Source: Vibrio sp. Isolate34 (GTDB lineage Bacteria; Pseudomonadota; Gammaproteobacteria; Enterobacterales; Vibrionaceae). From it: DNA of 64,000 bases. The notes under the pieces are model-generated. The model had not been told where the DNA came from, did no database searches, and saw only the letters and a list, made by a program, of their open reading frames with translations. Shown here piece by piece: positions 29,556 to 37,950 of this stretch (position 1 is the stretch's first letter; each line of letters starts with the position of its first letter). The stretch covers positions 62,001 through 126,000 of the forward strand of contig NZ_JAKEUO010000010.1 of the NCBI RefSeq assembly GCF_022397915.1, read 5' to 3'. A program made the position numbers and the translations under genes.

Positions 29556-31309
29556 CAACAAAACCTGAAACAGCCATGTCATCCGGCGCTGAAATGTTAT
29601 CCGGCGCTGAGATGGTGGTGCAGTCTCTAATTGAAGAGGGTGTAGAACAAATCTTTGGTTATCCAGGTGGTTCTGTACTTGATATCTACGATGCGCTGCA
29701 TGCTAAAACTGCTGAAATTAAACACGTATTAGTACGACATGAACAAGCCGCTACCCACATGGCAGATGGCTATACTCGTTCTACCGGTAAACCGGGCGTA
29801 GTACTTGTGTGTTCTGGTCCCGGCGCAACCAATACCGTTACAGGTATTGCGACAGCGTACATGGACTCAATCCCAATGATTGTTATTTCTGGTAACGTAC
29901 CAAATAACCTGATTGGTAACGATGCCTTCCAAGAGTGTGACATCGTCGGTGTATCTCGCCCGATCGTTAAACACAGCTTCCTAGTTAAGAAAGCGGAAGA
30001 TATCCCTGAAGTCGTTAAAAAAGCCTTCTATATTTCAACGACAGGACGTCCCGGTCCTGTGGTTATCGATCTGCCGAAAGATATCCTAAATCCACAAATC
30101 AAGCTTCCTTATGAATACCCTGAGACGCTCAAAATGCGTTCGTACAACCCAACGGTTACGGGTCATAAAGGTCAAATCAAGAAGGCACTAAAAGCACTTC
30201 TTGAAGCGAAGAAGCCGGTACTTTATGTCGGCGGTGGTGCGGTTATTTCTGAGGCGGACCAACAGCTCATTAAATTGGCTGAAGCACTGAATTTACCGGT
30301 TGTAAGTACCCTGATGGGGCTTGGTGCTTTCCCTGGCACTCATACAAACTCTTTGGGCATGTTGGGCATGCACGGTTTGTATGAAGCCAATATGGCAATG
30401 CACAATGCCGACCTTATCTTTGGTGTTGGGGTACGTTTCGATGACCGTACTACTAACAACTTAGACAAGTACTGTCCGAACGCGAAGATCATGCACATTG
30501 ATATTGACCCATCGTCGATCTCTAAAAACGTAAAAGTGGATCTACCTATTGTAGGTTCTGCAGAAAAAGTACTCGAGAGTATGGTGAACCTGCTGATTGA
30601 GCAGGGTGGCACTAATGATGCTGAAGCGATGGACAGCTGGTGGAGTGAAATCAAACAGTGGCAAGAGCGTGATTGCTTAGCTTATGAGAAATCGTCTGAG
30701 TGCATTAAGCCACAACAAGTTATTGAAACACTTCACAAAGTAACCAATGGCGACGCGTACGTTGCTTCGGATGTTGGCCAGCACCAGATGTTTGCTGCTT
30801 TGTACTACCCATTCAACAAACCACGCCGTTGGATTAACTCGGGTGGCCTTGGTACGATGGGCTTTGGCTTACCTGCAGGTATGGGCGTTAAGTTTGCTAA
30901 GCCAGATGAAGAAGTGGTTGTTGTAACGGGTGACGGCAGTATTCAAATGAATATCCAAGAGCTGTCGACGGCACTGCAATACAATATCCCAGTTAAGATT
31001 ATTAACCTGAACAACCGTTTCTTAGGAATGGTTAAACAGTGGCAAGACATTGTTTATCAAGGTCGTCACTCTAACTCATATATGGACTCTGTTCCTGATT
31101 TTGCTGCAATCGCGGAGGCTTATGGCCACGTAGGTATGCGTATTTCATCTCCGGATGAATTGGAATCAGGTTTGGAAAAAGCACTGGCGATGAAAGACCG
31201 TTTGGTATTTGTCGATATCAGTGTGGATGACACCGAGCACGTATACCCAATGCAGATCAAAGGCGAGGGTATGGATAACATGTGGCTAAGCAAAACGGAG
31301 AGAACATAA
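29552..31309 (+). CDS. ilvI: Acetolactate synthase III, large subunit
   Basis: A 585-residue thiamine-diphosphate and FAD enzyme that makes acetolactate or acetohydroxybutyrate, the first common step to valine, leucine and isoleucine. [16 protein letters not shown] and the catalytic glutamate in [13 protein letters not shown] are near the start. [17 protein letters not shown] binds the cofactor Mg-diphosphate. ATG at 29552 follows GAGGAGA; an upstream in-frame TTG is rejected. An 18-bp tandem duplication adds SGAEML before SGAEMV in the N-terminus. One base separates it from ilvH. Confidence 0.97.
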   Translation: MTTKPETAMSSGAEMLSGAEMVVQSLIEEGVEQIFGYPGGSVLDIYDALHAKTAEIKHVLVRHEQAATHMADGYTRSTGKPGVVLVCSGPGATNTVTGIATAYMDSIPMIVISGNVPNNLIGNDAFQECDIVGVSRPIVKHSFLVKKAEDIPEVVKKAFYISTTGRPGPVVIDLPKDILNPQIKLPYEYPETLKMRSYNPTVTGHKGQIKKALKALLEAKKPVLYVGGGAVISEADQQLIKLAEALNLPVVSTLMGLGAFPGTHTNSLGMLGMHGLYEANMAMHNADLIFGVGVRFDDRTTNNLDKYCPNAKIMHIDIDPSSISKNVKVDLPIVGSAEKVLESMVNLLIEQGGTNDAEAMDSWWSEIKQWQERDCLAYEKSSECIKPQQVIETLHKVTNGDAYVASDVGQHQMFAALYYPFNKPRRWINSGGLGTMGFGLPAGMGVKFAKPDEEVVVVTGDGSIQMNIQELSTALQYNIPVKIINLNNRFLGMVKQWQDIVYQGRHSNSYMDSVPDFAAIAEAYGHVGMRISSPDELESGLEKALAMKDRLVFVDISVDDTEHVYPMQIKGEGMDNMWLSKTERT

Positions 31310-31310
31310 T

Positions 31311-31805
31311 ATGAGACACATTATTTCACTACTAATGGAAAACCAACCGGGTGCGCTTTCTCGTGTGGTTGGCTTGTTTTCTCAACGTGGCTACAACATC
31401 GAGTCGTTGAACGTATCGCCAACTGATGATCCAACACTGTCTCGTTTGAACGTGACAACTAACTCAAACGAAATGCAGCTTGAGCAGATTCAGAAGCAGC
31501 TACATAAGCTGATCGATGTACTTAAGGTACAAGAAGTCTCTGAGCTTGAGCACATCGAACGTGAACTTCTGATGGTAAAAGTACGTGCGAGCGGCTTTGC
31601 TCGTGCAGAAGTGAAGCGCACAGCGGATATTTTCCGTGGTCAGATCGTTGATGTGACCGCTTCGCAATACACGGTGCAAATGGCGGGCACGAGCGAGAAG
31701 CTTGATGCTTTCATTCAGGCTTTGTCTGAAGTTACGGAAGTGCTTGAGGTAGCTCGAAGTGGCGTGGTTGGTATCGCACGTGGCGAACGAGCGCTGAAAG
31801 CCTAG
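31311..31805 (+). CDS. ilvH: Acetolactate synthase III, regulatory small subunit
   Basis: A 164-residue ACT-domain subunit that activates IlvI and confers valine inhibition. The ACT domain (~1-78) begins MRHIISLLMENQPGALSRVVGLFSQRGYNIESL, i.e. NQPGALSRV is the valine-binding loop. A C-terminal domain completes the usual length. It directly follows ilvI and ends in a terminator. Confidence 0.97.
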   Translation: MRHIISLLMENQPGALSRVVGLFSQRGYNIESLNVSPTDDPTLSRLNVTTNSNEMQLEQIQKQLHKLIDVLKVQEVSELEHIERELLMVKVRASGFARAEVKRTADIFRGQIVDVTASQYTVQMAGTSEKLDAFIQALSEVTEVLEVARSGVVGIARGERALKA

Positions 31806-31831
31806 ACAATAAGTCTTTATAAAATAGCTTT

Positions 31832-31859
31832 AAAGCCGCTTTTTTAAGCGGCTTTTATT
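31832..31859 (+). terminator. Terminator of ilvIH
   Basis: AAAGCCGCT (31832-31840) pairs with AGCGGCTTT (31847-31855), then T-rich sequence. Confidence 0.85.
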
Positions 31860-31918
31860 TTGTTAATTCTTTAGAGTGCTATAATCCCGCGCTCGACTTC
31901 CATTCACCTGAGTTAGCA

Positions 31919-33802
31919 ATGAGAACTAAAAAATCAATAATTACATTGCTGATTATCTCTATCACACTGTCTTCTGCTGTAGGGCTGTATTATTTACAGC
32001 GCTATCAAGACGTTAAAACTCAGAGCTTCAATGAGTCGGCAAAACAAGCCCTTCATCAATTGGTCTACGCTGAACGAGACTACAACCTTCTAAAATCTCA
32101 ATTAGTCTCTGTTATGGAGTTACTCAGCCATAGCCAAAGCTTGGTTAATTTCGCCTCTTCTCCATCAGACCAAACCAAAAACCTGCTTGAAGAAGTATGG
32201 CAGTCTGTTCTAGTGAACCAAAAATGGTACACACAAATTCATTTACTTGATATTGCAGGTAAAGAACTGGTGCGTGTGAACTATTCGTCTGCAACAGGTG
32301 AGGTGACGTTACCTCAGCATCTACAAGACAGATCGGAATCTAGCTACTACCAATTCGCGCAAGGCTTGGAACACGAAGAGATTGGCGGCTGGGGAATAGA
32401 GCTTGAAACCGAGCACGGTGAGTTAACCTATCCTTATAAACCAGTTCTGCGAGTCTTCACTCCCGTTGAAACACCAGAGAAGCGTGTTGGCTATCTTGTG
32501 ATTAATTTGGATGTTTGGGGCCTATCGTCGCGTCTGAGTTTTTCACCTGATAACGCCCTTAGAGCAGAAGTTATCAATGAAGCGGGTTACTTCATAGCGA
32601 GTAAAAACAGCGGAAAGTTGTTCGGTGACTCTATTCCAGAAAGGAAAAACTACAACCTGAAAAATATCGCGCCGAAGACGTGGGATGCGATCTCCAATGA
32701 TCAGGTGGGATACGTTTTTGAAGGTGGTAATTTGTTTGCCTTTAACACGGTTATGCTCGCGAACAGTCAAAAGGTCCACTTACTGATTCAACTTAATCAG
32801 AAGCAATTGATGGATCGGGCTGAGCGTGATCTAGATGATTTGGTCCATGAAGAGATCATTGTTTTGATTACGGTGCTGATTTTCGCCTTCCCGTTTGCTT
32901 ACCTGGTGACGCACTATCGACGTCGCAGTTTAGAAAGTAAATTAGCACGTGCGGCATTGAACGGCATGTCGGCAGTGATGATCTCTGACAAGCAACATCG
33001 CGCAATGATGATCAATAATGAATTTGAAAACATGACGGGTTACAGTAAAAAACAAGTCATTGGCTACAATGCCTTGCAGCTGCTGCTAGAAAATACCGAG
33101 CAGGCACTCTCTAGTGAGTCCATCTGGCAGCACCTAGAACAAGAAGAGGTATGGGAAGGTGAGGTGCTGTGTAAGAACAAGCTTCGCATTCCTTTTACCG
33201 CAATCATGCGAGTTCATGCGGTCAAAAACAATTCGGGTAAAGTGAGCTATTACATTACCTCGTTGGTTGATATCTCGGTAAGGAAAGAGCTTGAAGTTCG
33301 TTTACGTGTACTAAGTGAAAGAGACCCTTTGAGTAACCTCTGGAACCGACGCAAGTTCGAAGAACAACTGGCTTACTATTCTCGCTTGGTTGAGCGTTAC
33401 CCCAATGAATCCACCACTTGTTTAGCCTTAGTCGATATCGATAACTTTAAGCGAATTAATGACGAGCTTGGTCATGATGAAGGCGACCGCGTGATTGCGC
33501 GCGTTGCAGGGCTTCTGCAAGATAGCCTTCGCAGTACCGACTTTGTTGCTCGTGTTGGGGGAGAAGAATTCGCATTGCTGATGCCACACACATCTCTATC
33601 GGAAGCGAAGCGCGTGTTAGATCGATTACGAATTGAGATAGAGCTAGCGGAGGGCACTAAGGTGACGGTGAGTGTTGGCTTTACGGATTTAACCAGTAAC
33701 AGCACCCGTTCATACAAATGTGCCGATGTCGGGCTTTACGAATCGAAATCCTCTGGTCGCAATACCGTCTCTATGTGTTCTAGCCATGCTGATGTTGCTT
33801 AG
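31919..33802 (+). CDS. Membrane diguanylate cyclase with PAS and GGEEF domains
   Basis: A 627-residue sensor. Two membrane helices (~7-26 and ~316-336) flank a ~290-residue periplasmic region that looks like a Cache-type sensor. A PAS domain (~345-460, MTGYSKKQVIGYNALQLL) precedes the GGDEF domain (~475-620). The active site is GGEEF (547-551). RSTD (538-541), five residues upstream, is the c-di-GMP inhibitory I-site. DIDNFKRINDELGHDEGD is intact, so it should make c-di-GMP. The signal sensed is unknown. A TATAAT -10 box at 31880-31885 gives a short leader. Single-gene unit. Confidence 0.88.
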   Translation: MRTKKSIITLLIISITLSSAVGLYYLQRYQDVKTQSFNESAKQALHQLVYAERDYNLLKSQLVSVMELLSHSQSLVNFASSPSDQTKNLLEEVWQSVLVNQKWYTQIHLLDIAGKELVRVNYSSATGEVTLPQHLQDRSESSYYQFAQGLEHEEIGGWGIELETEHGELTYPYKPVLRVFTPVETPEKRVGYLVINLDVWGLSSRLSFSPDNALRAEVINEAGYFIASKNSGKLFGDSIPERKNYNLKNIAPKTWDAISNDQVGYVFEGGNLFAFNTVMLANSQKVHLLIQLNQKQLMDRAERDLDDLVHEEIIVLITVLIFAFPFAYLVTHYRRRSLESKLARAALNGMSAVMISDKQHRAMMINNEFENMTGYSKKQVIGYNALQLLLENTEQALSSESIWQHLEQEEVWEGEVLCKNKLRIPFTAIMRVHAVKNNSGKVSYYITSLVDISVRKELEVRLRVLSERDPLSNLWNRRKFEEQLAYYSRLVERYPNESTTCLALVDIDNFKRINDELGHDEGDRVIARVAGLLQDSLRSTDFVARVGGEEFALLMPHTSLSEAKRVLDRLRIEIELAEGTKVTVSVGFTDLTSNSTRSYKCADVGLYESKSSGRNTVSMCSSHADVA

Positions 33803-33900
33803 TTTTCTACCTATTTAGTTTCTTTCTTCTGTCTGGCTAATCTCTTTACGCTGCTTTCCGATTGATTTGCCTTCCCTGCTTTTTATTAGGAATCTCACTT

Positions 33901-33947
33901 TTGAGCGACCTATGTCACAAAATCTATACAGTTAGACTAAGGTCTAA
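33901..33947 (+). promoter_or_regulatory. Promoter-like sequence with an operator-like palindrome at the start site
   Basis: TTGAGC (33901-33906), an 18-bp spacer and TATACA (33925-33930). A perfect TTAGAC-TAAG-GTCTAA palindrome (33932-33947) covers the expected start. It points to the small ORF at 34179. Confidence 0.45.
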
Positions 33948-34012
33948 TGCTGGCGATAATTTGAGCTAAACTGAACAATAAGTAAACTACCTTGCTTCAG
34001 ATTACATCGTGC

Positions 34013-34066
34013 TTAACGGTGTAATAAATAGAGTGTTTACCAGATGTAAAAGGATGACACCGTTAA
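34013..34066 (+). ncRNA. Structured leader or small RNA element upstream of the small ORF
   Basis: TTAACGGTGT (34013-34022) is an exact reverse complement of ACACCGTTAA (34057-34066). The 34-nt loop contains a further TTTAC/GTAAA pairing. Downstream, TTTCAA-TGAT-TTGAAA adds another hairpin. No known riboswitch or sRNA class was recognised. Confidence 0.35.
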
Positions 34067-34178
34067 CTTAATTCAACTGATTAGCTAGCTTTTTCAATGA
34101 TTTGAAAGGCAGCAGTAGAATTAGGTTAGCTGGAGCAAGAGTTTGGGGATCATACAGTCTGGTTAAAAGAGGCGTGGT

Positions 34179-34310
34179 ATGTTTGTCGATTTTTTAGTGA
34201 GGTTAACCATAGGCACATTAGCCATTCTTGGCTTTCAATTGAGTGCTTTGTATTTTTTACCTATGGTTGTGCTGCTCAATACTCATCACAAAGAGTTTTT
34301 TGGGTGGTAG
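34179..34310 (+). CDS. Small single-helix membrane peptide, 43 residues
   Basis: The ORF begins MFVDFLVRLTIGTLA and ends HHKEFFGW. A hydrophobic stretch (~8-33, IGTLAILGFQLSALYFLPMV) is long enough to cross the membrane, with charged ends. AGAGG lies 6 nt before the ATG, and a terminator starts 21 nt after the stop, so it resembles a complete gene. No family was recognised. It is preceded by a promoter-like sequence and a structured leader and lies between a diguanylate cyclase and a GntR regulator. It could still be a chance ORF within a small RNA. Confidence 0.5.
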   Translation: MFVDFLVRLTIGTLAILGFQLSALYFLPMVVLLNTHHKEFFGW

Positions 34311-34331
34311 TTCAGTCGTAATACTGGAAAC

Positions 34332-34361
34332 AAAAAACGGAGCCATTGGGCTCCGTTTTTA
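34332..34361. terminator. Bidirectional terminator between the small ORF and the GntR gene
   Basis: ACGGAGCC (34337-34344), a 4-nt loop and GGCTCCGT (34349-34356), flanked by an A-run on the left and a T-run on the right. It can serve both converging genes. Confidence 0.85.
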
Positions 34362-34384
34362 TTTGGTTAGAAACTACTTTAGCG

Positions 34385-35044
34385 TTATGCCGCTTCGATA
34401 ACTTCTTCAATTCGTTTCATTGAACCTAGCAGGTGTTGATCAAGCAGTTCAGTCGCTTGCTCTACATTTTTAGACAGTACTAGCTTCATGATCATTTCGT
34501 GCTCATCAATATTGAACAGATCTTCAGATGCGCTTTCAGCAGACATCGCTAAGAAGCGGTAACGTTTCACTTGGTTGATCAGGTCATCAAAGAACTTAAA
34601 CATGTTCTCTGAATCAGCGCCTTCAAGTAACGCAACGTGGAACTGTTGGTGACGCTCTTCCCACTCAACACAATCAAATTCTTCTGATACGTGCTGTACT
34701 CGTGACAATTTATGGTAAGACGTCAGTACATCTAGTTCCCAGCTTTCATCACCCGCTGAAATCGCCTTTTTGAGTAGAACAGAAGAGACAACACGAAGGC
34801 TTTCGTATAGGTCATTCAGTTCTTTCTTTGATACAGGAGATACCCAGCAGCCTTTTTGTGGCTCAAGCTTTACGTATTTGCTCCAAGATAACTGTACCAA
34901 GGCTTCGCGAATAGGAGATGCGCCTACGTTATATCGTGCTTTTAGATCAGCAACAACGAGCTTTTGGCCTGGGGGTAACTCACCATTAAGAATATCTTGG
35001 CGAATCATCTTTGATACTTTGTCAGTGAGCGTAGGACTAGACAT
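34385..35044 (-). CDS. GntR-family regulator with FCD domain
   Basis: A 219-residue regulator of the FadR subfamily. The winged HTH (~1-70) shows IRQDILNGELPPGQKL and YNVGASPIREAL. The C-terminal helical FCD domain (~80-215) with HQQFHVALLEGA and DEHEMIMKLVL has the histidines and acids that commonly bind a metal and a carboxylate ligand. The target and ligand are unknown. ATG at 35044 is chosen because GAGG lies 7 nt upstream. Most similar in plan to CsiR-type regulators, but that is not enough to name it. Confidence 0.83.
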   Translation of the reverse strand: MSSPTLTDKVSKMIRQDILNGELPPGQKLVVADLKARYNVGASPIREALVQLSWSKYVKLEPQKGCWVSPVSKKELNDLYESLRVVSSVLLKKAISAGDESWELDVLTSYHKLSRVQHVSEEFDCVEWEERHQQFHVALLEGADSENMFKFFDDLINQVKRYRFLAMSAESASEDLFNIDEHEMIMKLVLSKNVEQATELLDQHLLGSMKRIEEVIEAA

Positions 35045-35180
35045 TACAAACCTCATGTATATTGATTTCTAGTCTGCTAATCCGTCTCTTAGAAAGAGCC
35101 CATTGGAAGTTAACAGTACGTAGTTCTATCTTGGTTGATAATACAGCGTACTGAAAAGTTAGGCAAGATTTTGTTTCATA

Positions 35181-35206
35181 AAAAAAGAGGGCCGAAGCCC
35201 TCTTTT
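35181..35206 (-). terminator. Terminator of pykF
   Basis: AAAAGAGGGC (35183-35192), a CGAA loop and GCCCTCTTTT (35197-35206). It lies just beyond the pykF stop on the minus strand. Confidence 0.87.
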
Positions 35207-35231
35207 ATATTTTATGTGAATCGGTTCATTC

Positions 35232-36644
35232 TTATAGAACGTGAACAGATGCCGTGTTTGTAGTACCAGAAGCGACTAGAGCACCAGAAACCATAACTAC
35301 GATGTCGCCTTTGTTACCTAGGCCAGATTGTAGAGCGATTTCTTTACCGTTGATGTAGAACGCGTCTGTGTTCTCGATAGAGTCAACAAGAACTGGCTTA
35401 ACACCTTTAGTAAGAACTAGCTGTGCAGCTGTCTTTTCGTTAGTTGTTAGAGCAAGGATGTTTGCAGTTGGGAAGTACTTACGTACTGAACGTGCAGACT
35501 TACCGCCTTCAGTTGCAACAACGATTAGAGGAGCAGCTAGCTTCTCTGCTGTGTCTACAGCGCCTTTACATACTGCTTCAGTGATGCGTAGACGTGGGCT
35601 GTCTAGACGAGAACCTAGCTCAGCTTTAAGAGCTGAATCAGTGCGGTTCGCGATTTGAGCCATGATAGTAACAGCTTCAACTGGGTACTTACCTTTAGCA
35701 GTTTCGCCAGAAAGCATTACTGCATCAGTACCATCCATGATTGCGTTCGCAACGTCACCCGCTTCTGCACGAGTTGGACGTGGGTTGCTGATCATAGAGT
35801 CAAGCATTTGAGTTGCTGTGATAACCATCTTACGTGCACGGTTACACTTCTCGATCATCATCTTCTGAGCGAAGATTACTTCTTCAGCTGGGATTTCAAC
35901 ACCTAGGTCACCACGAGCAACCATGATGCCGTCAGAAGCTTCAAGGATTGAATCGAAGTTATCTACACCTTCTTGGTTTTCAATCTTAGAAATGATGTGG
36001 ATGTTCTCGCCGCCGTTAGCGTTTAGAAGCTCACGGATTTCTTTAACGTCTTCTTCTTTACGGATGAAAGAAGCAGCAACGAAATCTACGCCTTGCTCAC
36101 AACCAAACTTAAGGTCAGCTTTGTCTTTCTCAGAAAGAGCAGGAAGTTGAACAGAAACGCCAGGAAGGTTAACACCTTTGTTTTCGCCTAGAGCACCGTT
36201 GTTAAGAACTTTACACTTAACTTCAGTTTCTGTTGTTGCGATAACTTCCATTTCGATTAGGCCGTCATCAACAAGGATAGTGTTACCTACAGTTAGGTCT
36301 TTAGCGAAACCTAGGTAAGTTACTGCTACTACGTCTTTGTTACCAACAACTGTTGCGTCAGTTGTGAAAGTGAACTCTTGACCAGCTACTAGATCTACGT
36401 CGTTACCATCTTCAAGTTTGATAGTACGGATTTCTGGACCTTTAGTGTCTAGAAGGATAGCAAGTTGCTCACCTTTGTTTTCCATTACTTTACGGAAGTT
36501 CGCGATACGAGTGCCGTGCTCTGCGAAATCACCGTGAGAGAAGTTAAGACGCATAACGTTCATGCCAGCATCAACTAGTTCAGTTAGCTTCTCTACAGAT
36601 TCAGTTTTAGGGCCAATCGTACATACGATTTTGGTCTTTTTCAT
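35232..36644 (-). CDS. pykF: Pyruvate kinase I
   Basis: A 470-residue glycolytic enzyme that makes pyruvate and ATP from phosphoenolpyruvate; type I is activated by fructose 1,6-bisphosphate. [33 protein letters not shown] with the catalytic lysine, VARGDLGVE and [13 protein letters not shown] are all present. Length and the start match E. coli PykF. Codon choice is that of a very highly expressed gene. It is divergent from the DeoR-glmS pair, sharing a 429-bp intergenic region. Confidence 0.97.
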   Translation of the reverse strand: MKKTKIVCTIGPKTESVEKLTELVDAGMNVMRLNFSHGDFAEHGTRIANFRKVMENKGEQLAILLDTKGPEIRTIKLEDGNDVDLVAGQEFTFTTDATVVGNKDVVAVTYLGFAKDLTVGNTILVDDGLIEMEVIATTETEVKCKVLNNGALGENKGVNLPGVSVQLPALSEKDKADLKFGCEQGVDFVAASFIRKEEDVKEIRELLNANGGENIHIISKIENQEGVDNFDSILEASDGIMVARGDLGVEIPAEEVIFAQKMMIEKCNRARKMVITATQMLDSMISNPRPTRAEAGDVANAIMDGTDAVMLSGETAKGKYPVEAVTIMAQIANRTDSALKAELGSRLDSPRLRITEAVCKGAVDTAEKLAAPLIVVATEGGKSARSVRKYFPTANILALTTNEKTAAQLVLTKGVKPVLVDSIENTDAFYINGKEIALQSGLGNKGDIVVMVSGALVASGTTNTASVHVL

Positions 36645-37009
36645 GGAAGGTACTCTCCGGTAAGTATTGTTACAATTTGAAATTTATTTAAGTTCTGAAG
36701 ATTGGTCCGCTACATCAACATTTTGTGCCTGTTGTGTAAAAGCGCGGGACTTCCAATATGTCCTTCAGAGTTGTAAGTCTTTCATCAATTTTAGTCATTT
36801 TATGACCAAAAGGTTTTGATTCAATATCGGTTTTCTGTGACTTACCCCACTATATAGGCGGTAAGTTGCAAAAAAATAACAGTCAGTTTTGTAATTTTTT
36901 TTCTTTTCGGGTGCGGATTCTACCACCTAATGACTTCAATATCACTGCTTAACAATTGTCTTAGGACAAGGTTTTATCGCTATTTATTAATTTTTTGGAT
37001 CAAAATAAA
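36645..37009. other. Long divergent region between pykF and the DeoR regulator
   Basis: No gene is supported. It contains a CTTACC/GGTAAG inverted repeat (36841-36865) whose centre holds TATATA, a possible -10 for pykF on the minus strand. The adjacent -35 is weak. AT-rich elsewhere. Confidence 0.4.
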
Positions 37010-37057
37010 TGGACTAAATAGTTTCGTTGTAACTATAATATGTTTCATATCGAAACT
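37010..37057 (+). promoter_or_regulatory. Promoter and operator of the DeoR-type regulator
   Basis: TGGACT (37010-37015), an 18-bp spacer and TATAAT (37034-37039). AGTTTCG (37020-37026) and CGAAACT (37051-37057) are reverse complements flanking the -10. A closer GTTTC-ATATC-GAAAC repeat is at 37042-37056. TTTCG-type repeats are typical of DeoR-family operators, so autoregulation is likely. Confidence 0.55.
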
Positions 37058-37073
37058 TAACGGTCTTTTTTAA

Positions 37074-37844
37074 ATGTCGAAACGAAACACTCAGCTCAGA
37101 AGACATGCAATTTCTAACCTAGTGAACGAAAAAGGGGAGGTTAGTGTTGATGAATTATCCGCTAAGTTCGAAACCTCAGAGGTCACTATTAGAAAGGACT
37201 TGGCGTCTTTAGAGAAAAACGGTCAGCTTTTACGCCGTTATGGTGGTGCTATTTCGTTACCGAAAGAGGTTGTGAACGAAGAACTGGGTCAACAAGTTTC
37301 GACTCGAAAGCTTTCTTTGGCAAAAGCGGCTGCAGATTTAATTCGTGACCATAACCGTATTGTGATCGACAGCGGCAGCACGACAGGCGCCTTAATTCAG
37401 CAGCTAAACAGTAAGCGTGGTTTGGTGGTTATGACCAACTCATTGCATGTGGCTAACGCGCTTAATGAGCTTGAAAGTGAACCGACGCTACTCATGACCG
37501 GCGGTACTTGGGATACCCATTCGGATTCTTTCCAAGGCAAAGTCGCAGAGTCAGTACTGCGTGCTTACGATTTTGACCAACTGTTTATCGGGGCTGATGG
37601 TATCGACCTCGACAGAGGCACAACCACATTCAATGAGTTGGTTGGCCTGAGTAAAGTTATGGCTGAAGTATCACGAGAAGTGATCGTGATGGTTGAGTCT
37701 GAAAAAGTGGGACGAAAGATCCCCAATTTAGAACTGGCTTGGAACCACATCGATATCTTGATTACCGATACAGACTTGAGCAAAGAATCTCAAGCAAGTA
37801 TCGAATCACATGACGTTCGAGTGATCTTAACGGATCCAGCTTAA
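37074..37844 (+). CDS. DeoR/GlpR-family transcriptional regulator next to glmS
   Basis: A 256-residue regulator. The HTH (~5-57) contains VSVDELSAKFETSEVTIRKDL, then LLRRYGGA, the DeoR family signature. The C-terminal DeoRC domain (~75-235) with IDSGSTTGALIQQL, TGGTWD and IGADGIDLDRG is sugar-phosphate-isomerase-like and normally binds a phosphosugar. It is 106 nt upstream of glmS in the same direction, so a role in amino-sugar control is the obvious inference. Confidence 0.87.
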   Translation: MSKRNTQLRRHAISNLVNEKGEVSVDELSAKFETSEVTIRKDLASLEKNGQLLRRYGGAISLPKEVVNEELGQQVSTRKLSLAKAAADLIRDHNRIVIDSGSTTGALIQQLNSKRGLVVMTNSLHVANALNELESEPTLLMTGGTWDTHSDSFQGKVAESVLRAYDFDQLFIGADGIDLDRGTTTFNELVGLSKVMAEVSREVIVMVESEKVGRKIPNLELAWNHIDILITDTDLSKESQASIESHDVRVILTDPA

Positions 37845-37950
37845 AACGAATTTTAAATATTATGCATTTAACTTCCTATAATTGATCTTATTAAAGATAT
37901 GGCCTTTGCTTGCTGCCAGTAGGAATAAACAAAATTGATGGAGTAAAACT

